64,000 nt of DNA from Alphaproteobacteria bacterium (GTDB lineage Bacteria; Pseudomonadota; Alphaproteobacteria; UBA8366), in NCBI GenBank assembly GCA_009377445.1, contig WHUA01000002.1, positions 124,001-188,000 of the forward strand, read 5' to 3'. Shown piece after piece: positions 59,613-64,000 of the stretch. Numbering within the stretch: the stretch's first letter is position 1; every line of letters starts with the position of its first letter. Position numbers and translations under genes: made by a program. The notes below the pieces were generated by a model. It saw nothing but the letters and a program-made list of their open reading frames with translations, did not search any database and was not told the origin of the DNA.

Positions 59613-60794
59613 CTATTCCCGGCCGGCGCCTGCACCGGCGAGGATAGGGCCGTAGATCAGGACGAAGAGAAGGAAGCCGCCGGTCCAGAGGCCGCCGGCG
59701 ACCATGACGGCGGCCAGGTAGTCGACCGGCAGCCACGGCGCGGCAACGCGGAGCAATGCGCCTGCGAACACCAGCAGGTAGATCGCGTTGGTTCCCGCGC
59801 TCGCGGTCAAGGGATGGCCGGTGTGGCCGAGCGTGGCGCGCGTCATGACCGCCAGCGTCATCATGCCGATGCCGCCGGCAGTGAAGGCGTGGATCCCCGG
59901 CGAGCGGCCGATCTCGGGCCAGGCGATGCCGGCGGCGAGCAGCACCATCGCCACGGGCAGCCAGGCGTAGGCGACATGGAGCACGAACAGGATCGGCTCC
60001 GGCGCCGCGGCCCAACCGCGCCAGCGCAGCAGCCGGACCGCGTGCAGCGCGGCGGCCAGGGCGAGCGCGGCCGCAGTCGCCGCCGCCTCCGGCGCCGCGA
60101 TCCAGGCCAGCGCCGCGAGCACGGTGGCGGCTAGGCAAAGCTTGTCGTACCGCCCGAAAGGCGCCGGCATGTCCGCAGCGCCCCGCTTGGCGAGCCAGTT
60201 GCGCGTGAAGCTCGGCGTGATCCGCCCGCCGATCAGGCTGATCAGCAGCAGGATGATCCCCAGCGCGGCGCGGATCGAATAATCCGCCGCCCCCGCCGTC
60301 GCGATCTCGAGGTGAAAACAGATATTGGCAAGGGCGAAGAGCGACACGACGATGCAGATGGGAAAATTGCCGGCGTTCTTGCCGGCGGCGACCTCGCGCC
60401 AGGCGACGCCGGCCAACACGGCCAGGAACGCCGCATCGACCGCGGCGGCGGCCGGCCCGATCGCCTCGCCCGCGACGACCGCCACGCGGCCCGCGAGCCA
60501 GAGGGCGAACAGCAGCATCAGCGGACGGCCGCGCACCGGCAATCGCCCCGTCCAGTTGGGGATCGCCGTCAGCAGGAAGCCGGCGAGCACCGCGCCGACA
60601 TAGCCGAAGATCATCTCATGGATGTGCCAGGACAGCGGGTCCCCGGCCACGGCGACCGCCTCGCCGGTGATGAGCGCCCAGACCCAGAGCGGCAACGCCA
60701 CCGCCGCGAAGGCCGCACCGCCAAGGAAGAACGGGCGGAATCCGCCGGACCAGAGGGCCGGCCCGGCCTGCAACGACGGATTGGTGGTGCTCAT
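59613..60794 (-). CDS. NnrS family haem-copper membrane protein
   Basis: 393 residues, about twelve hydrophobic helices. NnrS features include ALWSGGFRPFFLGGAAFAAV at the N-terminus, DPLSWHIHEMIFGYVGAVLA with paired His, LLLISLIGGRITPSFTRNWL, and AFTAGGIGMMTLAVMTRATL followed by GHTGHPL. NnrS proteins bind haem and copper and protect against nitric-oxide-linked stress. No denitrification genes are visible nearby. Start chosen at ATG 60794. Confidence 0.93.
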   Translation of the reverse strand: MSTTNPSLQAGPALWSGGFRPFFLGGAAFAAVALPLWVWALITGEAVAVAGDPLSWHIHEMIFGYVGAVLAGFLLTAIPNWTGRLPVRGRPLMLLFALWLAGRVAVVAGEAIGPAAAAVDAAFLAVLAGVAWREVAAGKNAGNFPICIVVSLFALANICFHLEIATAGAADYSIRAALGIILLLISLIGGRITPSFTRNWLAKRGAADMPAPFGRYDKLCLAATVLAALAWIAAPEAAATAAALALAAALHAVRLLRWRGWAAAPEPILFVLHVAYAWLPVAMVLLAAGIAWPEIGRSPGIHAFTAGGIGMMTLAVMTRATLGHTGHPLTASAGTNAIYLLVFAGALLRVAAPWLPVDYLAAVMVAGGLWTGGFLLFVLIYGPILAGAGAGRE

Positions 60795-60894
60795 GCGAAA
60801 AACATGCGCCCCGGCACATGGGCCGGCAAGCGGCGCCGATGTCGCAGGCAACGCCGCCGGAATCTACGCGGTGAGGGAATCTATGCGGAAAGGC

Positions 60895-61971
60895 TCAGGC
60901 GGCGATTTCGGCGGGCAGCAGCCGGGGCTGCGCGAATTGCCGGGGCGCATCGCCGTCCGGCGCGGCGGAGACGGTGAAGCCCCCTTCTCCGCTCCGCGCG
61001 ACCGCGAAACGCTGGACGGAGATCGAGCCTTCGTCCGAAGCCGCCTCGACGGCGATGACGTAGCGGCGCGTGGCGTCCATGACGGCGCCGCCGGAAAGCG
61101 ACACGACGCCGGTGGACGGGTCGATGAGGAAGCGGCCCTCCGCGTCGTCCAGGAGACGGAAGGAGATGCGCTCGCCGGCGTCCGAGTCGACGGCGACGGC
61201 GCCGACGACCGCGCCCGGCCGGTTCCGCGCCTGGCGCTCTTCCGCGGCGACGTCCGAGATGGAGAACTCGCCGGCGCCGTCGAGCAAGGTGATCTCGAAG
61301 CGCCGGATCGCGCTCGCGCCGTCCGCCGCGGTCATCCGTACCGCGATCACGTGAACCCGGTCCGCCGCATCGTCGAGCAGGGATTCGTCGGCGACGGTCA
61401 CGAGGCCCGAAACGGGATCGATCTCGAAGCGGCCGCCCGCATCGTCCGCGAGGCTGTACCGCACGGCGGCGCCGCCGGCGGGCGGCCCGCCGTCCCACGG
61501 CGCCGCAACTTCGATCGAGGCGCTCAGGCTGGCTACCCGGCCGGTCGCCCGGTCGGTCGCGGAGACGGTGACGCGCAGCGTGACCGGCCCGGACAACCGC
61601 CTTCCCGGGGCCGGCAGGAGCCGGAGGCCGCGAGCCTCGTCCCGCGCGAGCATCCAGGCGCCGGACGGCAGCGCCCGGCCCGCCGACAGCGTCGCGGTTG
61701 CGGGCACGCCCGCGACTTCGATCGCCATGTCCACGCCCGGAAGATCCGGGATCGGCGGCAGATAGACCGGCACGCCGCGCTCCCGGCCGCCCGCGGCCTT
61801 GGCGCTGAAGCCCCCGGCGGCATTGCCGCTGAAGCCTGATGTCCTGCCGCGGGCGCCCTGCGCCGCGCCGAACAACGCATGGTAGGCGAACCGCGGGCCG
61901 CCGGCCGGCGCGCCCGGCAGGTAGGTCCTTACATTCATTCCGTTCCGAAACCGCTGGCCGTTGAGGATCAT
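60895..61971 (-). CDS. Cadherin-like repeat protein
   Basis: 358 residues. Two or three cadherin-like units are visible: VRYSLADDAGGRFEIDPVSG + LVTVADESLLD (about 168-200) and ISFRLLDDAEGRFLIDPSTG + VVSLSGGAVMD (about 266-298), each with the FxIDPxTG calcium-type loop. The first 65 residues are Gly/Ala/Arg-rich with no signal peptide, and no RTX nonapeptides or secretion-system genes are seen. It may be exported by type I secretion or be intracellular. It is preceded by an AT-rich island unlike the rest of the window. Confidence 0.8.
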   Translation of the reverse strand: MILNGQRFRNGMNVRTYLPGAPAGGPRFAYHALFGAAQGARGRTSGFSGNAAGGFSAKAAGGRERGVPVYLPPIPDLPGVDMAIEVAGVPATATLSAGRALPSGAWMLARDEARGLRLLPAPGRRLSGPVTLRVTVSATDRATGRVASLSASIEVAAPWDGGPPAGGAAVRYSLADDAGGRFEIDPVSGLVTVADESLLDDAADRVHVIAVRMTAADGASAIRRFEITLLDGAGEFSISDVAAEERQARNRPGAVVGAVAVDSDAGERISFRLLDDAEGRFLIDPSTGVVSLSGGAVMDATRRYVIAVEAASDEGSISVQRFAVARSGEGGFTVSAAPDGDAPRQFAQPRLLPAEIAA

Positions 61972-61979
61972 GGACGTGG

Positions 61980-62100
61980 ATCTTTTCCAGGAGGCAGTTA
62001 CTTAGTATTCGTAGTAATTGAGGAAGTAATATAAAATTTTATTAAAATAGTTATTGAATTCATTTTCCTCATTACTCCATATTTTTTAGGCGATTGGCGG
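61980..62100. other. AT-rich island upstream of the cadherin-like gene
   Basis: This 120-base run (for example TATAAAATTTTATTAAAATA) is far richer in A+T than anything else in the window. It contains palindromic ATAAAATTTTAT and several TATA-like hexamers, so it probably includes the promoter of the cadherin-like gene. The 428-base gene-free gap continues with an A-repeat pair and a hairpin. Confidence 0.6.
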
Positions 62101-62200
62101 GATCAGGTCTGTGTCTTCCGTCACAACAGCGAGTATTATTGCCCAGCCGCTCGGCACAGCCGTCCGGCTCGGCGGCGATCCGACGGCGAGATCGGCGCAC

Positions 62201-62290
62201 ATGGACACCCCGGTCAAGCCGAGGTGTGACGATTTATGTTTAGATTCAAATACTTGGCGTCATGCCACGGCTTGACCGTGGCATCCATGC
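62201..62290. repeat. Inverted pair of hairpin repeat A
   Basis: Reverse copy 62201-62231 (arms CACCTCGG/CCGGGGTG, one G-T wobble) and forward copy 62260-62290 (TGCCACGG/CCGTGGCA), both with loop CTTGA, 28 bases apart. Confidence 0.85.
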
Positions 62291-62352
62291 GTGGGCATGC
62301 AACCACACAAAGCGGTTCGAGTCCGAGTCGCTGCTTAACCGGGCCGGCGGCT

Positions 62353-62387
62353 CGGGGGTACGTTGCAGAAACGGCAACGCACCCCCG
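62353..62387. terminator. Hairpin downstream of the TRAP transporter operon
   Basis: GGGGGT-A-CGTTGC and GCAACG-C-ACCCCC pair with one mismatch around a seven-base loop, 12 bases beyond the large-permease stop. It probably ends or protects that mRNA. There is no T-tract. Confidence 0.45.
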
Positions 62388-62399
62388 GATCCGGGCAGA

Positions 62400-63707
62400 T
62401 CAGGTGAACTCGAGGATGAAGGTGACGATTTCCGGAAACGCCGTCAGCGTGGCGACCGTCAGGATATCGGCGACGATGAACGGCCACACGCCGCGGAACA
62501 CGTCGCCCAGCGGGATGTCCGGCCGGACGCCGTTGACCACGTAGCAACTGAGGCCGACCGGCGGTGTCAGGAGGCCGATGCCGCACAGCTTGACCACGAT
62601 GATGCCGAACCAGATCGGGTCGTAGCCGAGATGCGTCACCACCGGGAAGACGATCGGCAAAGTCAGCAGCAGCATGCCGATCGCATCCATGAACATCCCG
62701 AGGACGAAGTAGATGAGGTAAATCACCAGGAGCACCGCGAGCGGCGGGATGTCCGCATTCGTAACCCAGTTCGCGATCGCCAGCGGCAGGTTGGCGAAGC
62801 CGAGGAAGCGTACGAAAATCAGGATGCCCCAGATCAGCGTGAAGATCATCACGGTGAGGCGCGCGGCATCGAGCAGGGCCTGCCTCAGCTCCACCCATTT
62901 CATCTTGTTGATGAGCGCGATCACGAACACGCAGAACGCGCCCAACGCGCCGGCCTCGGTCGGCGTCGCCCAGCCGTAGAACATGGCGCTGAAGATGATG
63001 CCGATCACGAGGATGATCGGGCCGGTGCCCGGCAGCGACCGGAACCGCTGGCCCCAGGTATAGCCGGTGATCGGCTTTCCCATCTCCGGATTGCGCGTGC
63101 ACATGATGATGATGATCGCGGTGTAGACCAGGGCGGAAAAGATGCCCGGCACGAACCCGGCGATCAGCAGCTTGCCGATCGACTCCTCGACGATGATGCC
63201 GTAGACGACGAGCAGGGCGCTCGGCGGGATCAGCGAGTCCAGCGTCGAGCCCGCGGCCACCACGCCGGCGGCGAGGCGGCGGTTGTAGCCCGCCTTCAGC
63301 ATTTCCGGGATCGCAACCCGGGCGAACACGGCCGCGGCGGCCGTGCTGGCCCCCGACACGGCGGAGAAGCCGGCGACCGCGAAGACCGTCGCGATGGCGA
63401 GACCGCCCGGCATCCAGCCGAACCATCGGCGGCACGCCTCGAAGGCCGACTGCGTGATGCCGGCGTAGAAGGCGAGATAGCCGATGAGGATGAACATCGG
63501 CAGCACGGAAAGCTCGTAGGCCACCGTCTTGGCGTGCGGGATGACGCCGGCGGTGAAGATGCCGCCTTCCCATCCCAGCATGACGATCAGCCCGAAGGTG
63601 CCGACGAAGGCGGCCGCGAAGGCGATGCGGACGCCGAGGACAGCGAGGAAGGCCAGGGCCGTGGTCCCCATGATGCCAAGCTCGAGCGGCGTGAACATTG
63701 CTGCCAT
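62400..63707 (-). CDS. TRAP transporter large permease subunit (DctM family)
   Basis: 435 residues with about twelve helices and DctM blocks: GGLAIATVFAVAGFSAVSGA, STAAAAVFARVAIPEMLKAG, GSTLDSLIPPSALLVVYGII, WATPTEAGALGAFCVFVIA and LTPPVGLSCYVVNGV. It uses an ion gradient to import an organic acid delivered by a periplasmic binding protein. The small subunit gene ends two bases upstream. The binding protein gene must lie outside the window. Confidence 0.95.
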   Translation of the reverse strand: MAAMFTPLELGIMGTTALAFLAVLGVRIAFAAAFVGTFGLIVMLGWEGGIFTAGVIPHAKTVAYELSVLPMFILIGYLAFYAGITQSAFEACRRWFGWMPGGLAIATVFAVAGFSAVSGASTAAAAVFARVAIPEMLKAGYNRRLAAGVVAAGSTLDSLIPPSALLVVYGIIVEESIGKLLIAGFVPGIFSALVYTAIIIIMCTRNPEMGKPITGYTWGQRFRSLPGTGPIILVIGIIFSAMFYGWATPTEAGALGAFCVFVIALINKMKWVELRQALLDAARLTVMIFTLIWGILIFVRFLGFANLPLAIANWVTNADIPPLAVLLVIYLIYFVLGMFMDAIGMLLLTLPIVFPVVTHLGYDPIWFGIIVVKLCGIGLLTPPVGLSCYVVNGVRPDIPLGDVFRGVWPFIVADILTVATLTAFPEIVTFILEFT

Positions 63708-63708
63708 C

Positions 63709-64000
63709 TCAGACGTTCCCCCGCTCGGTCCTGCCGAGCGTGTCTTCGATTTCGGCCTTCGCCACCTCTTCGGGCCGGTGGATCACCGGCACGCCCACAG
63801 GCTCCGCATAGGGATTGAACGCAAGCCGGATATAGCCGATGAGCTGCAGCAGCAGCCGCACCCACAGGGTGGCGAATGCGAACGGCACCGCGAGCTTGCC
63901 CGGCCAGATGGTGAGCTGGATGTCCATGGTCGAGTCGCCGATCAGATAGGCGCGCTGGAAGTTGTACCAGCTCCCTTCGATCAGCAGCGCGATCACAACC
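63709..64000 (-). CDS. TRAP transporter small permease subunit (DctQ family), 5' part outside window
   Basis: The readable C-terminal 97 or so residues include a helix pair region (YLIGDSTMDIQLTIWPGKLA, VPFAFATLWVRLLLQLIGYI) typical of DctQ, then a charged tail. The frame is open to the window edge and DctQ proteins are 160-190 residues, so the true start lies beyond position 64000. A GTG at 63996 is probably internal. Confidence 0.85.
   Translation of the reverse strand, partial: VVIALLIEGSWYNFQRAYLIGDSTMDIQLTIWPGKLAVPFAFATLWVRLLLQLIGYIRLAFNPYAEPVGVPVIHRPEEVAKAEIEDTLGRTERGNV

Noticed and set aside
1..64000. Prophage, insertion sequence, tRNA or rRNA
   Set aside because: No transposase, integrase, phage structural gene, tRNA cloverleaf or rRNA segment was recognised by eye on either strand.

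Overview
The window is uniformly GC-rich, densely coded and full of intergenic hairpin repeats. The gene content (TRAP transporter, CaiB-type CoA transferase, MlrC-type M81 peptidase, MmgE/PrpD protein, FecI/FecR/TonB iron modules, metE under a B12 riboswitch) and the repeat style point to an alphaproteobacterium with a large catabolic genome. I cannot place it below class level. No transposase, integrase, phage gene, tRNA or rRNA was recognised.

Layout. 1-3.9 kb: iron-linked imelysin / di-haem oxidase / imelysin operon (minus strand), entered through a GGAGG ribosome site and preceded by an AT-rich iron-box-like element. 4-6 kb: a membrane-anchored endonuclease/exonuclease/phosphatase protein and an amidohydrolase. 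6.1-11.6 kb: first iron-signalling module, read right to left as ECF sigma, FecR anti-sigma, STN-type TonB receptor, PepSY membrane protein and a 60-residue membrane protein. 12-33 kb: scattered catabolic and transport genes (orphan oligopeptide-type binding protein, SMP-30 lactonase, CoA transferase, HMG-CoA-lyase-like enzyme, 2-hydroxyacid dehydrogenase, aminotransferase, GMC oxidoreductase, methyltransferase, an MscS-type channel split by a TAG, 2-hydroxyacyl-CoA lyase, hydrolase, nitroreductase, M81 peptidase, MmgE/PrpD, MFS carrier). Many of these genes are separated by paired inverted repeats. 33.6-36.3 kb: two-subunit molybdenum/[2Fe-2S] dehydrogenase with a Tat-type leader. 36.6-39.4 kb: promoter, cobalamin riboswitch and metE. 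39.5-42.6 kb: an Old Yellow Enzyme and a HerA-like ATPase.

42.7-48.7 kb holds the most unusual unit: six minus-strand genes, each overlapping the next by four bases. They encode an XRE regulator, a Cache-GAF-cyclase-like sensor, an MlaE-type permease, an MlaF-like protein that has lost every ABC ATPase motif, an MlaD-type MCE protein and a probable TPR lipoprotein. The cyclase domain has also lost catalytic residues. A perfect TATACGCG inverted repeat overlaps the likely -10 upstream of the XRE gene. Next to it (48.8-50.6 kb) is a probable phosphite dehydrogenase and LysR pair that resembles PtxD-PtxE but lacks the transporter.

50.9-59.6 kb: two more complete ECF sigma / FecR / TonB receptor modules in tandem, both minus strand and apparently products of duplication; two good Fur-box-like palindromes lie upstream of the two sigma genes. 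59.6-64 kb: an NnrS haem-copper membrane protein, a cadherin-like-repeat protein preceded by an AT-rich island, and a TRAP transporter that runs off the window.

Across the window run two hairpin repeat families whose stems vary but stay complementary, usually arranged as inverted pairs. This is direct sequence evidence that the hairpin itself is maintained.
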